Below, piece after piece: positions 23,460 to 35,370 of a stretch of 64,000 bases of DNA. How positions within the stretch are numbered: position 1 is the stretch's first letter; each line of letters begins with the position of its first letter. Location of the stretch: NCBI GenBank assembly GCA_963082975.1, contig OY720350.1:45896734-45960733 (forward strand). The letters are read 5' to 3'. The notes below the pieces were generated by a model. The model saw only the letters and a list, made by a program, of their open reading frames with translations, was not told the DNA's origin and did not search any database. The DNA is from Labia minor. Its lineage: Eukaryota; Arthropoda; Insecta; Dermaptera; Spongiphoridae. The position numbers were made by a program, and so were the translations under genes.

Positions 23460-23600
23460 GGACAGTAGCATAGTCGTTATAAGTCTCGGAATGGAAGGTT
23501 GAAGGATCGAATTTAGCCAAGTTCACTAAAGAATTTGAGGCGCATATATTACTCTTTCGATGTCAAGCAAGATGTGCCTCTCCAATTTCATGCGTTAATT
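23460..23600 (+). mobile_element. Old tRNA-derived SINE
   Basis: An A-box-like TAGCATAGTCGTTATAAG and a B-box-like GAAGGATCGAATTT lie about 30 bp apart, followed by a unique body (TTTGAGGCGCATATATTAC). This order is that of a tRNA-headed SINE. No second copy is in the window, and both promoter boxes are eroded. Confidence 0.5.
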
Positions 23601-23639
23601 TTAATAATTATCTAATTTTATTTTAATAACTCAAAATAT

Positions 23640-23820
23640 TATATTGCAAAAAAATGCAAACAAGATAAAAATATGATAGAGAGACCAGTGTTTATTTTTT
23701 TAAATAAAAAATAAATCTATAAAATACCTAATACCATTATAATGAAACAAAAATGTTAATTGCTCTTTAAAACCTTGGCAATTATGTAAATTGTAATTTT
23801 TAGCCCTTTTGTCTCCAAAG
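23640..23820. repeat. 181-bp direct repeat, left copy, flanking family C copy 2
   Basis: I found this identical to 25228-25408 base for base. It runs from TATATTGCAAAAA to TTTTGTCTCCAAAG. Together the two copies bracket the family C insert exactly. Confidence 0.95.
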
Positions 23821-25224
23821 GTATATAAATTATCGGGATAAGAAAAATATATAAATATATGGTATATAAAAGATGTAATAACATATAGGATGATTATGAT
23901 CTAAAATTATTTTTTAATAAATTTAAAAATAATATCCCGGGTAGCGAGTAGATTCTTTTCTATAAAACCAGTAGAAAAGAATTCTATTTCAGGGATTGGC
24001 GCCCCTGCCCTCACGTGAGCTCTTGATTTCTTCTAAATCCCTCTTCTACCTGGAGGAATCATGTCCTTTACCCATTTGACTCCTTTCCATCCATTCCCTT
24101 ACTCTTAGCCTCCCCCCCCCTCCCCTGATCATTCAAAAAATCAAATTTATTTGGATGAAGGAGAATACCTAGCATAGCTTCATTAAAAAGAAAAAAAATT
24201 GAAATCTTGTCTCTTATAGGAGACTCTTTAGAGTCTCCTATATATATATGAATTAACCCCCTTCGGGGGTTAATTCATATATATCCAGATTACGTCAATT
24301 CTCCGATTAGCAAAACCCGGTATATTCACGAGTGAGACATGTCTTATATGCCTCTGAGAGGACCCACCTCTCCTACGCTTCATATTAGTAAAAACTTGGA
24401 ACTCATATTTATAGTACGTTTTGGAAAATTAGAAAAACCACTCTAATCAAAGGTTTTCATTTTATTAAAATTTTTGACTAAATCTTGTAAATTGTGACCA
24501 AGACCAATCCATTGACCATAATTTTAGCCAGATTCTAAATAAAATTGATTTTTTGTATCATTAAATGGAAATTTTTAATTGATTTTAATATCGGTTTATT
24601 TTTACAGTTCAACAAAAATCTTGCCTCATAACAACAGATAAAACCTATACGAATAGATTCATCATGAAACGCAGATTAATTTTCACTACTATTATATAAT
24701 TTTACGGTGCTTCGTTGATTAAATATTAATTATTGAATTTTGACAGATTGAAAAGATTTGCCGCCATCTTGGCCCCCTCCGCCGCCTCTTCTCACCTCCC
24801 ATCTACCCTCCCTCCTGGCCTGCCTGTCGAGGTGTGCTTCGAGCGCAATCAGTTCCCATTCCTTTTCCAGTCGAAGACGTTGACCGAAATCATCCCTCAA
24901 TCAAGAATTAATTGTAAATTTATTTATTCCTATTAATTTAAATGAAGTTTAATAGATTTTAGAAAAGATTCAAATACAAATTTAATTTTATAAAATATAG
25001 ATTTTTAACTTTTTACTGATATATTAATTATATATATTTAATAAATTTCGCCCCCACTTCCAATGCTTTGCTTCTCGGTGACCTTGAAGGGGACAGCATA
25101 GCAATGCTGCATTGCTTACCCCCAATGGATGAGATTCAACTGCCTTTGACTTTATTTTCAAAATAAATTCTATTATTTCCCCTTCGTTAAATGAAATTAT
25201 ATACAAATTAATTATACTACGTAT
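23821..25224. mobile_element. Family C, copy 2 (right part missing)
   Basis: It begins GTATATAAATTATCGGG with no hAT-like head, which supports this as the true left end of family C. It carries the left direct-repeat unit, both hairpins (24222-24284; central triplet TTC) and the GC-rich block. It stops at CTACGTAT, about 580 bp short of the right end. Three extra bases (AAC) join it to the right 181-bp repeat. The GC-rich block (24755-24900) differs from copies 1 and 3 by several indels, although the rest is nearly identical. Confidence 0.8.
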
Positions 25225-25227
25225 AAC

Positions 25228-25408
25228 TATATTGCAAAAAAATGCAAACAAGATAAAAATATGATAGAGAGACCAGTGTTTATTTTTTTAAATAAAAAAT
25301 AAATCTATAAAATACCTAATACCATTATAATGAAACAAAAATGTTAATTGCTCTTTAAAACCTTGGCAATTATGTAAATTGTAATTTTTAGCCCTTTTGT
25401 CTCCAAAG
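25228..25408. repeat. 181-bp direct repeat, right copy
   Basis: Identical partner of 23640-23820. The original locus would contain one copy, continuing CCAAAG into TTCCGATTCC. Confidence 0.95.
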
Positions 25409-25486
25409 TTCCGATTCCTTCTTTAGAATCATGCTTGATACAAAAACAAACCTCTGAAAAAACCCTCTAATTACGGAAGTAAGTTA

Positions 25487-25725
25487 ATTTAATTAGGTGT
25501 TCTATGATCAGTAGAACGGGTCCTATCAACCTTTACCTTGATTTTCTTGATCGGAGGCGCTACTTTTTATCAAGTAACTTCCCAATGTTGATCCCGGAGG
25601 CTGGGAGGTCCGTCCCATGAGCCCAGCTAGATAAATTCTCTTGTCAAGTCCGGGATTTGAACCGAAGACCATGAGAATGTGATCCAGCTACGCTGTCCCC
25701 CACCCTGTGGCGCATCTCTTTTCTC
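25487..25725 (-). mobile_element. tRNA-derived SINE, family D, copy 1
   Basis: On the minus strand the head (GACAGCGTAGCTGGATC, then the B-box GGTTCAAATCCCGG) leads into a body with AACATTGGGAAG, GATCAAGAAAATCAAGG and CCCGTTCTACTGATCATAG. The same body occurs at 47622-47853. There is no A-rich tail. Confidence 0.75.
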
Positions 25726-26185
25726 TAAATAAGAGAGGTAAAAGTTGGGTTTGCTTTGAAATTAATAGGGATGATTTTATCGTTATTATAAGGAGAAGCC
25801 GTAGCAAAAATAAGAAGAAGAAGAAGTGATGATATAGTTTATTAAATTTTTAATTATTTCCTAAACCTAAAAATAAAAATTTTCATTGAAATAGAAAGAG
25901 AGATAGAGAAATATATTTATATATATATTCAAAACGAAGAAGAAATAGAATGAATGATATTAAAAAAGAAGATGATAGATGATCAAAGCAGTGGTTTTAT
26001 ACAATTGGAATATTAATCCGTTTATAATTGAATTCAGCTTTGTTGGGTGTAACTTCATTGATATCGCTTTTATTTCATTTCCATTTCTTTCTATTATTAT
26101 TATTATATTATTTTGATATCTTTTTTTTCCCTCAGAATTATTATTTATTCATCTCTTTTGTATTCTGCTCGTTTATTTTTTTTTC
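25726..26185. other. AT-rich non-coding stretch
   Basis: Contains (GAA)n-like and T-rich tracts and no gene. Confidence 0.45.
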
Positions 26186-26189
26186 CTTT

Positions 26190-26425
26190 CCCCCGTTGCG
26201 TGCACGTGATGACGTCGCCGAGACCCCCAGCCGATATTCTTGTTCATCTTTCATCGCTATCGCGATCATTTCACGACACGGTATTCCCTCTCACGTCATT
26301 TAGCACCACCTTCAAAGTAAACTACTCCAAGAAACCAGCAAACTTTTTTTCCCTACCAGATATGAATTTTTTAAAAATTGAGTCATTACATGCCGCCAAG
26401 ACAAAAAAAAAAAAAAAAAAATAAA
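26190..26425. other. GC-richer island ending in a 20-base A run
   Basis: The island carries CACGTGATGACGTCG (an E-box beside a CRE-like TGACGTC) and a palindrome-like TCGCTATCGCGA. It ends in about 20 A at 26402-26421. It could be a regulatory block or a retroposed fragment with a poly-A tail. Two frames are open through it and neither is recognised. Confidence 0.3.
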
Positions 26426-27499
26426 CATTTCATTCTTTTACATTTGCTCGAAATTCTTTGAAACACCATTTTCTATTTTTTATATTAAAAGAATCCCTTT
26501 TGATGATGCTTCTTCCTAAAAAATCAATCATTTAAATGGAAATGATAAATATAATTTATTTGTTTTCATATATTTCAATTTATATCAGAAATTTGTTTGT
26601 AAATAAACATTTTATTTTATTTTATTTTATTTATTTTTTGCAGTTTCTAGAAGACGCTGGGATTAAAAATTCCACCTTGAATCCCCAATATATATATTTC
26701 AAATTCTTTTGATCATAGAACACAAGCTTTCGCTTTTATGTTGTGAATATGAAATACGAAAGGGAATTTGTTGTGTCAGACACGCAGCAAAAAGCTTTTT
26801 ACCATCCATTCCCTCTTTATACGATAAAATATTAAAATTATAAAATAAACAGGTATAAATATTATAAAGGTTGGGAAAGTGGATTACGATTTATTTATTA
26901 TTTTTACGCATTAGATTATTTAAAATATTAAACATTTGTGATTATAAATAACTCTCAGGAATATAACAAAAAATAATATAATATTAATCAGCTTAATAAT
27001 AAATAATCATATATATTAAATTTATAAATATTATTATAATTATTACAATATATTACAATATAATTTAATATTATTTATAATATTCTCTATATCTGGATAA
27101 CAATACAATCCTATTAAGTATTTAATATCTAATTATCGGTACATAATTAAATATTTTATTATTTTTATCCTATTTCTAAAATATAAAAAAAATATATAAA
27201 AAATTCCGTTATATCTTTTTTATCTTTTTTTTTTGTCTTTGTTCTGTATAATTATTTTAATGATACTAAATAAACAATGAATATGTTACCCTTGTATTTC
27301 TACTCGTCAACACCTTTCACCCTTCTTTATATGGCCGAAGTGTGGGTGGGACTTTTAGTCTAAAGTCGATGTATAATGAGGTTAAAGTGGAAAAAAACAA
27401 TTTTTAAATTACTTTATACATTAATTAATAATAGTGAAAATTTATCGAAAAAATTATTATTATACTTTGTTAAAACGTAGAATTCAATAATTTTATATA
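26426..27499. other. AT-rich non-coding stretch
   Basis: No gene or known repeat. A (TTTTA)n stretch lies near 26610. Confidence 0.5.
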
Positions 27500-27507
27500 G
27501 GACTTTA

Positions 27508-28037
27508 GGTAATTATCTAATTATTCACTTTAGCATATGTATCATGAATTTATCAAACTTTACCAGAGGATTTCTTTTTTACTTCCAAAGAAACTTTCCA
27601 TAATCAATATTTGTAGGTCACTTCTAGTTTACGAGATAAAAATTTTTAAGTTTGACAGATCAGCTAGTTATGAACGTCGAAATGAGATAAGCCATTAAGT
27701 AATATTTTATATACTAATTCACTAATTATTCACTTATTCACTAATTTTCGGTTTTTTCAGTTCGGTTTGAATATATAGGAATATATTCAAACCGAAGGAA
27801 TATATTCAAACCGAACCGAAAAAAATTAGTTAAGCCCTCTTGTGGGCAAATCAATAAAACATTATAAATATGATAGCTAAATTGAATTTATATGCAAATT
27901 TTAATAATTTTCATCTCATAAATTAGATTTAACCTACAAATATTGAATAAAGAAAGTTGTTTTGGAATTAAAAAAAGGAATCCACTGGTAAAGTTTTATC
28001 CAAATACATGATACATATGCTAAAGTGAACAATTACC
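27508..28037. mobile_element. Foldback element with long inverted repeats, copy 2
   Basis: The left arm begins GGTAATTATC and contains CACTTTAGCATATGTATC. The right arm in reverse begins GGTAATTGTT and has the same block. The flanks GGACTTTA at 27500-27507 and 28038-28045 are a perfect 8-bp duplication. A central AATATATTCAAACCGAA array forms further inverted copies. It is related to 6091-6474. There is no coding frame. Confidence 0.8.
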
Positions 28038-28532
28038 GGACTTTAAACTGTAAATGACATGTTTAATAATATATGAAATAATGAATTTCACACTTTAATG
28101 GTAACACTTAAACATCTATTTAAAAGAACTAATATATTAAAATCAATATTTTTTTGAATAATTTCAATATTTTTCAAGTCCTACTGATTTCAAAAGTACT
28201 TGACCACAAAACCACGTTCTTCCAACCATCTGTAACCTGTGTCACCACCATCAAATTTCTATTTTCTTCAAATTCTCTTATAATAGTCAACGTTATTGGC
28301 TGACTCTTTCAATTGGCTTCCTTATTAATTAAAATCATTAATATAAAAATAATAACCTATTCTATAACCACGAACTACGATTTAAATCCATATAATAATT
28401 CATTCTGTAATTTAATAGTTTTATGTGAATGATTATAAATAATAAATTATAGATTAATTGAAATTTTTTCTATTGGTGATGTGCATTTAACAAAAAACTA
28501 AATATTCCATTAGATATTGTTCAAATAAAATT
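28038..28532. other. AT-rich non-coding stretch
   Basis: Nothing recognisable. Confidence 0.45.
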
Positions 28533-28748
28533 CTATGGTATAATATTTTTTTGCAATTTTAAATTTTGTCCGTCTGTGTAACATAATTCAATTTTTGACT
28601 GACAGACAACGAAACGACCATTTTCATCATTTATGGCACAAATCACATCCACATTTGCTATAATCCAACTGCTTTTGACTACATAACTAAACAATGAATG
28701 TTGCATCGATCGTTTATTAACCAAATCACATGAGAGTGCCGTTATCAT
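28533..28748 (-). CDS. Possible short ORF or exon, unknown
   Basis: A 71-codon ATG frame beginning MITALSCDLVNKRSMQ has balanced composition (Cys, Val, Asp and Gly present), unlike the Ile/Lys/Asn-rich random frames around it. The DNA is slightly less AT-rich than its surroundings. No domain or neighbouring exon could be recognised. It may equally be chance or a decayed repeat frame. Confidence 0.2.
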   Translation of the reverse strand: MITALSCDLVNKRSMQHSLFSYVVKSSWIIANVDVICAINDENGRFVVCQSKIELCYTDGQNLKLQKNIIP

Positions 28749-29648
28749 AATTATTGTTTTTTTTTGGGGGGGATTTTTTTTTGTTTTTATGAATGACTAA
28801 TTTAAAAAAATGTAATTCTAATTTAATTATTACATTAATTTCAATAGAAAGTATCAGTTTAGTATTAATAAATGAATGAATACATGAATGAAAATTTATC
28901 TAATGGAATTTCAAAAATGATTCAATTACAAAGAAGATTTTGTGAAAATTAATTTATAAAATATTTTATTTAAATTAAATTTTATTTGATAAATCTTTAT
29001 AAATTAAGGAATTAATTGAATATTAAAATTCATTATACACTACAATGTTATACGTATATATAATAAAAATTTTAATATGAATAAATTTATTTTATGGGCT
29101 TTATAAACGAAAAAATATTTTCTTAATTGAGTTTTTAAATATTTTTACTTTTTAATAATAGAAATAAAAAAATTTATATTTTCAATTTATTCAGGAAATT
29201 ATTTTGTGAACAAATAACAATTATTTTTTTTTATATATGTGTATAAATATTTTTGACTATTTTATAAAAGAATTTATTATACTGTATTATCTTAAAATCT
29301 GATAATTAATTTAATCACTAAGATAATAGGAATATGAAGAAAACTTGGTATTTATTTAATAATAAATATTTAAAAAAAAAATAAATAAAGAACAAACTTG
29401 TTTTCTATGGCAGAATTTGAGTACAACAGCTGTGCACTTAGATCTTTTCTCTCATAAAACTTACACTGCTTAGAAATATCCTGCACATTCTTTCCTCCCA
29501 CCTAGAATGGTGATCAACATCAGATGTTCAAAATTTATTATAAAAAGATACCTTGTCTGTGATGCATAGCATATGATTTTAAAATTCAAAAGGTTAAAAA
29601 AATATTTCTATCTTATCTTAATATACTAGCAAATATTGTATATATATT
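28749..29648. other. AT-rich non-coding stretch
   Basis: No gene. A small GC-richer patch near 29405-29530 is unassigned. Confidence 0.45.
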
Positions 29649-30360
29649 TCTATATATATTTAGGATTTTTTTGAAATTCACACCATATATAATATCTATA
29701 AAGATAAATCGATCTGTATTGGTTTCAGCCACGGGAAAATCATCTTCATTAGTTTTTTCTTAATTTACACAAATGACGTCATCCATATTTTCCTCTTATT
29801 TGTCTTGCATACATTGTAAGTTTAAATTATATTTCTGTGTTTCTCGATCTTCAAAATATATTATACATATTATTTATTATATTTTAAAAACAATTTCTTT
29901 TTTTAATTAATATTCATTTAAAATGATAATTAAAGAATATCTTATTCAAAATAAATAGGATCTAATAATATTAAATAGAAATAGAAAACTATAAATAAAT
30001 ATTTTTTTAAATCCTGTTTCTTTAAAATATTTGAAATTTTTTCACTTAATTTTTTAATTATTAGTTAAAATTTATTTTATTAATTTGTTATTATACTTTT
30101 TAAATAATTTTTTTTTCTCTAAAATATTTGAAATTTTTTAATCTGTTTTGTCGTTTAATTTTTTGTTAATTCTTATAAATTTTTATTAGTTAATTTTATT
30201 ATTTATTATTTTTATTTATTATTATTGAGGACCCCAAGTTCCATTCATTTAATCAGATTGATGCAATGATGTAATATTTAATAATTGTAATAATTAATTA
30301 AATAATTGTATATCAATACTTTTTAAAGGGTCGAGCGAAGCTCGGTGTTCCAGGTACTAA
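29649..30360 (+). mobile_element. Non-autonomous Helitron H2, copy 1
   Basis: It starts TCTATATATATTTAGG. It ends with a short GC hairpin (GAGCGAAGCTC), then GGTGTTCCAGGTACTAA, i.e. a CTRR end as in canonical Helitrons. A second copy lies at 63356-63865 on the minus strand. The first 180 bp share the GTATTGGTTTCAGCC to TTAGTTTTTTCTTAATTTA module and TGACGTCATCCA with family B. No Rep/helicase coding is present. Confidence 0.65.
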
Positions 30361-31420
30361 GTTGAGTAAAATATTAAATACTCTCATCCTAAAATAATCG
30401 TTATAATTGTGAACTAATAACCCCTTCTTTAACCCTAAATTTTATTGATTTGTTTTCTTCAATTACTAAGTTTAAGTAGAGAATATTGTGAATCAATTTT
30501 TTTTTACCCCCAAACTATAAGATCAGAGTATGTATTATAACCTACTAATTTATAATAATTAATTTAAGAAATAAAAAAAAAATTTATAATTTGATAAAAA
30601 TCAATATTTTTATAAGATTTTAATAAAAATTAAATGGATCTGTTCCAGATTTTATCTATCTAGTATCTTTTTGTTCACTATGTTTCCGTGACTATAACAG
30701 TTTATCTTTGAGACAGAATAAATATACGGGCGTCTGAACAAAACTTTGTCTCTTGTACTAAATATCAAGTGTAACGTATAAATTCTTTTAATCTCAATGA
30801 CCAGGAGTAAGCTTTTTATTTACTGTTCATTCTTGAAAGCACTCAGTTAGCTTAAAATAAAAAATAAAAAAAAGAAAAGCCTATCATTCTTTTAATAATA
30901 AATAAATCAATGATAGCATCGTAGTTGAGGGATTAGAAAGTTTATTTATTTAGTTTTTTTTTTTTGAATTAGTAATTTTATTTTATTTTTGAAAATATTA
31001 ATAAAAAAACTTTAAAATATAATATCATGAATTAATTCTGGTACTACACTTTAACTCCTTTTAATGGCTTCTGAGGACAAGCATTGGGTTTATACCCTCT
31101 ACTTAGGGAGTATTTAATATATTATAATTTATGTAGTAATTTGTAAATTGATGAAATTTCTTTAATGGGTTGGGTTTATTCGTTGCCATGGATATTGGAA
31201 TCGATAGAGGTAATTATGAAATCTCACCTACTGGTAAATTATTCCAAATTTTCTTCTATATTATTCTATTTTACATTATTTAAATTTTTTATTTATACAT
31301 ATTTTACAGAAAAATATTTTTAAAATCAATACTACTTTTCCGAGTCAGTCTCTGTGACGCTATCATACTGAAAATAGGAATGTTGAATTAAAATGAAATT
31401 AATATATGGATATTTAATTT
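30361..31420. other. AT-rich non-coding stretch
   Basis: No gene seen. Confidence 0.5.
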
Positions 31421-31714
31421 AATATTAATATTATTGTTAATTTAATTTTCAAAAAAATATTGTAAGAGTGTTGAATATGGGGTATGAATTTTATGTAAGT
31501 AAGTAAAATTCCCTTTAATGATTATAATCTGAAAGCACCTGTCATGGCGGGTTTATTTTCTGGTTTTAATATTAATATTATTATTAATTTAATTTTCAAA
31601 AAAATATTATTTTTGTGTTGAATATTGGGTATGAATTTTATGTAAGTAAGTAAAATTCCCTTTAATGATTATAATCTGAAAACATCTGTCATGGCGGGTT
31701 TATTTTCTAGTTTT
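31421..31714. repeat. 147-bp tandem duplication
   Basis: Two adjacent units (31421-31567 and 31568-31714) share AAGTAAGTAAAATTCCCTTT, CTGTCATGGCGGGTTTATTT and most bases between. A diverged single unit lies at about 43640-43700, showing that the unit is a dispersed repeat. Confidence 0.85.
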
Positions 31715-32626
31715 GTATAATCATTATAATAGAAATGGTCACATACAATTAACATTCATCTCCATATTAAAGTTAAAATCTAATAGTTCTGCTATAATTT
31801 GTATTATGCAAGTTTGTTTTTTTTATTTTATATATATCTTTCTATAGTCCATCTTTACTAATGTACTTGGCAAAATTTTCTTTTTTTTTTCTTTTGATTA
31901 TTTATTTAACAAAGCTACCCTCAACCATTAATTTATTATAAACATTCTGGGGAGTGGGTTGTCAAATGAATGGACGGTGCCCTTTGCAAATTCCTAAGCT
32001 TGTCTAAGTGACTTAATTAAAAATATTTTTATTTTATTATGTATTTTTTTCATTTCAAAATACCAACCACTTGTTTTTATATATGTCATAAAATTGTTAA
32101 TTAATTAATATACTTTATAAAAATTACAACTCTTGATGCTTTTTAAAACAAAAAAAAAAAAGATTTGTTTTTTTTTTGTCGGTGACAGGTTTTATCATTA
32201 AATCTCATCGAAACCTTATCAATAAATAAAGTCCAATAAACTATTGATGATTTATTTCATTTCGTGTGTCCTTTTTTCAGAGGATAGATGATAAACTTGA
32301 TTAAATAGATAATAAATTATATTAAAAAAAAACATAAATTCAGAAAAAAAAAATAGAAAAGTAAATCTATTTTGGAATATGGAGACATTTCCATTGAATA
32401 ATATATTAAAGTGACATTGAATTTATCTCGATTAATATAAATCAACATTGAAAAAATCATTATTAATAGTTTTTTATTTATTATTATTATAAAAATACCA
32501 GATTTTAGATTTCTAATAAAAAAAAACAATGCATTTATTTTAAAATAATAAATTCATACTTTTCAACGACTAATTATTTCATATACACTATATAAATAAA
32601 TTGTAAATATAACTTTTTATATTATA
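31715..32626. other. AT-rich non-coding stretch
   Basis: No gene seen. Confidence 0.5.
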
Positions 32627-32875
32627 CTAGCTGCTCAGAGCGCCTTCGCAGTTCTTCACACCTAGACGGGGGCTCCGCCCCCTGTACCCCCGAGTGGTAC
32701 ATAGTATTTGGTTGAAAGTAGTAAAAGGTTTTCATCCATTTTGCTTCAATCAGTATATTACATAAAACATTCATTTCTTTTTGTGTTCTTATTTAAAATA
32801 TATTTTAATTTAATCAGTAAATTAATTATATATATTATTATTATTGTATATGTTCTATCTATCTATGTGGCTTAA

Positions 32876-33258
32876 AGATACTCGAAAGTTCTTGGCCGAA
32901 ACAACATTTCTCCAAGTGTTCCTATCCTGAGCCCTTGTCCCATCTCTCTTACGTCCCTTCCTACGCGTCCTTGGTCTTCCAAGCGGACGTTTTCCAATCG
33001 GTCTCCTCACCAATATCTTTTTCCTCTCTCATTCTAGCCACATCACCTGCCTATCGCAGCTTTTTCGCTTTTATAACCCTAACTATTTCTGAAGATGCAT
33101 AGAGGTCATGCAATTCCTTGTTATGCAGTTTCTGCCATTCCCCGGTGACCTCATCTTTCTTTGGCCAATAAATGTTGGAAACGATCCTATTCTCAAATAC
33201 TCTGAATCTACTCTCATCTCCCAGGGTCATAGACCATGCCTCCCACCCATATATACAA
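32876..33258 (-). pseudogene. LINE ORF2 C-terminal fragment inside Helitron H1
   Basis: On the minus strand one frame reads YGWEAWSMTLGDESRFRVFE, then KDEVTGEWQKLHNKEL, then VIKAKKLR followed by a stop where relatives have Trp (LRWAGHVARM). The next residues are AGDVARM, then REEK. This is the well-known tail of arthropod non-LTR retrotransposon reverse-transcriptase proteins. Only the tail is present, with further frame breaks downstream. A more diverged copy of the same piece is in the Helitron fragment at 54283-54545. Confidence 0.8.
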
Positions 33259-33454
33259 CAGGCAAAATAATTGTTTTATATATTTTAATTTTGATTCCTT
33301 TTGATAATAATTTTGATGAGATAAACCTCTTTACATGATAACAGGCGTTTCGCGATTGCAACCTCGATTCTTCTCAAATATTATTATCCTTCGTGATTAC
33401 ATTCAATTTTTCTACATATTCAAATTCTACATTTTGTATATTTTCTATATACCG

Positions 33455-33720
33455 TTTTTTTTATTAATATTGATTTGATGTTCAATTTTTTATTAATATT
33501 AATTTGCTTTTCAAATTTTTATTAATATTGATTTGATGTTCAATTTTTTATTAATATTAATTTGATTTTCAAATTTTTATTAATATTGATTTGATGTTCA
33601 ATTGTTTTTGTTTATAGTTTTAAATTACCAAGTGTCGGTTAAGTGAGAATTTTTTTTTTTGATGTTCAATTGTTTTTGTTTATAATTCTAAATTATCAAG
33701 TGTCGGTTAAGAAGGAAATT
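33455..33720. repeat. Tandem AT-rich units in Helitron H1
   Basis: A roughly 60-bp unit alternates TTGATTTGATGTTCAATTTT with TTAATTTGATTTTCAAATTT over about 2.5 periods. It is followed by two roughly 65-bp units containing TGTTCAATTGTTTTTGTTTA and AAGTGTCGGTTAAG. Confidence 0.8.
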
Positions 33721-33802
33721 TATTTTTTGTTTGTTTCTATGACAGCAAAAAAGTAAACAAATTACATACATACATACACTCTCCTTTATATATATAGATA
33801 GA

Positions 33803-34589
33803 TTATTATTAGCAAGATTTAAATTTTATAAGGATAATAAAAATTCACCACTAAAATGTATTTGATAAACTTTTCCCTAACGTATTAATTTAATACCATC
33901 AATCAAAGTATAATAATTTCTTATTTTTATTTAAGTAATAAAAATAGTATTATTAGAAAATCGCCGATAAAGCGAAATTCCTTTTGTATAGAAAGTTTGG
34001 TTTGACTTGGATTTTATACCACCAGAAAGAATAAAATTTTTTTTTTCTTTTGTTCAAAAAGTTTATCTCTAAACGTGATGAATACAGGATGAATGAATGA
34101 ATGAATGAATATGAATCTATGGTGAATGTATTATACTTAATCACCCTTCTAGATGGATAATTTATTTTTATTAATTCGCAAATAGTATAGAAGCTTTTGT
34201 TTATATATATATATATATACACTTTTATTTATTCATATAAATTTAAAAAAATAATAATCCATGAACAATGGGAACTTTTTAAAACCAAAAGAAAGTTTTC
34301 GAATTCAATGGAAGAAAAGTTAAAATATTATTGAATGGCAATTGGATTGCGTGACTTATTTAAACGGTATAAAAATCATAGTCGGTTATTCAATGTTTCA
34401 TGTCTAATCAATTAAAAATCACTTAGGAAGATGTCCAGTCACCGCCCAAGGATATCCGTACCTTAATTGAAACAAATGTAACCGGAAGAAAGGGTTGCCA
34501 AGAAGTAAAAATATGAAATAATAATTAATTAATAATTCCAATTATATTACATGTTTGAAAATGTAATATTTTCTTAGAAAATTCTAAAG
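33803..34589. other. AT-rich non-coding stretch
   Basis: No gene. A (GAAT)n tract lies near 34090 and a TA run near 34205. Confidence 0.5.
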
Positions 34590-34940
34590 TCCTAAATCCT
34601 ACTAATGTAAGTCTGTTCCTGACGACAGCTCGAGGCCGACTGGAACAGAGGTGTATCAGTGCTAGTGTTAGTGCCAAAGATTCTTCGGAGTTTCGGAACA
34701 CATTCAGTCCAAAATCACCCACTCATTCAAACTAAAATTCCAATATCGACCTGAGCACACAGACTAAAACCCAAAATCTTAAAAAAACATTTCTTTCTAA
34801 ATAAAATCATCAAAATGACTCCAAAATGGGCGCCGAAACCTGAGACCCAAATTTCACAATTAAACGTGAAAATATAACCCGGAAATAATTTATCATAATG
34901 ATAAAAACATTCACAGAAAACTAACCGACAAATATTAATA

Positions 34941-34985
<45 letters not shown>
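34590..34985. other. GC-richer island joined to repeat E
   Basis: The first 150 bp (CTGACGACAGCTCGAGGCCG near 34620) are GC-richer and unassigned. From about 34815 the sequence resembles 4765-4915 (ATGGGCGCC, GGAAATAATTT). A (TA)n run of more than 40 bases ends it. Confidence 0.3.
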
Positions 34986-35149
34986 CTGCATGTTCGTTTA
35001 TCTGAATATGTTTTCACAATGTGTTTCAATTTAACTGCAAAGGTGCTGATACATAGGAGCATCTCATCCTTACAAAGACCGTAATGCTACTTTCAGTGTC
35101 CAATACGTTAATTTTCATTGGTGATTTTTCTGTTTTTTCATTATCAGAT

Positions 35150-35370
35150 TGTAACGGGCGGAACATTTATTTTATTTGCAATTATATTTAAACCTGGTGA
35201 ACCCATCCACTGGTATTGGCTCCCAGGAGGTGCTGCTCAGATGGAGCCCGACCAAACTAAAAGGGATTCCCACAAAATATCTTATCAAGCCCTTAGCTCG
35301 CTATGAAAGACAGTCGTTGCGAAACCATTGGGCTGATGATATAGGGCATGGTACCCAATTCTTAAATTTA
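35150..35370 (+). other. GC-richer island, possible exon
   Basis: Two plus-strand frames stay open; one includes TKYLIKPLARYERQSLRNHW. It stands out from the AT-rich surroundings, but no family is recognised. It could be an exon, a SINE body or an old coding fragment. Confidence 0.25.

Larger units (their letters stand above)
32627..33802 (-). mobile_element. Non-autonomous Helitron H1 carrying a LINE fragment
   Basis: On the minus strand it starts TCTATATATATAAAGG near 33798-33802. It ends with a GC-rich subterminal segment (GGGGGCGGAGCCCCCGTCTA) and GCGCTCTGAGCAGCTAG beside T, a canonical Helitron CTRR end. The 5' half holds tandem AT-rich units (33455-33720). The 3' half holds a piece of a LINE open frame. 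No helicase is encoded. The same 3' end is found at 56327 and 54283. Confidence 0.8.

Noticed and set aside
26113-26424. Lysine-tailed protein ending in the A run
   Set aside because: The lysines are the A run. The upstream frame has no domain and a competing open frame.
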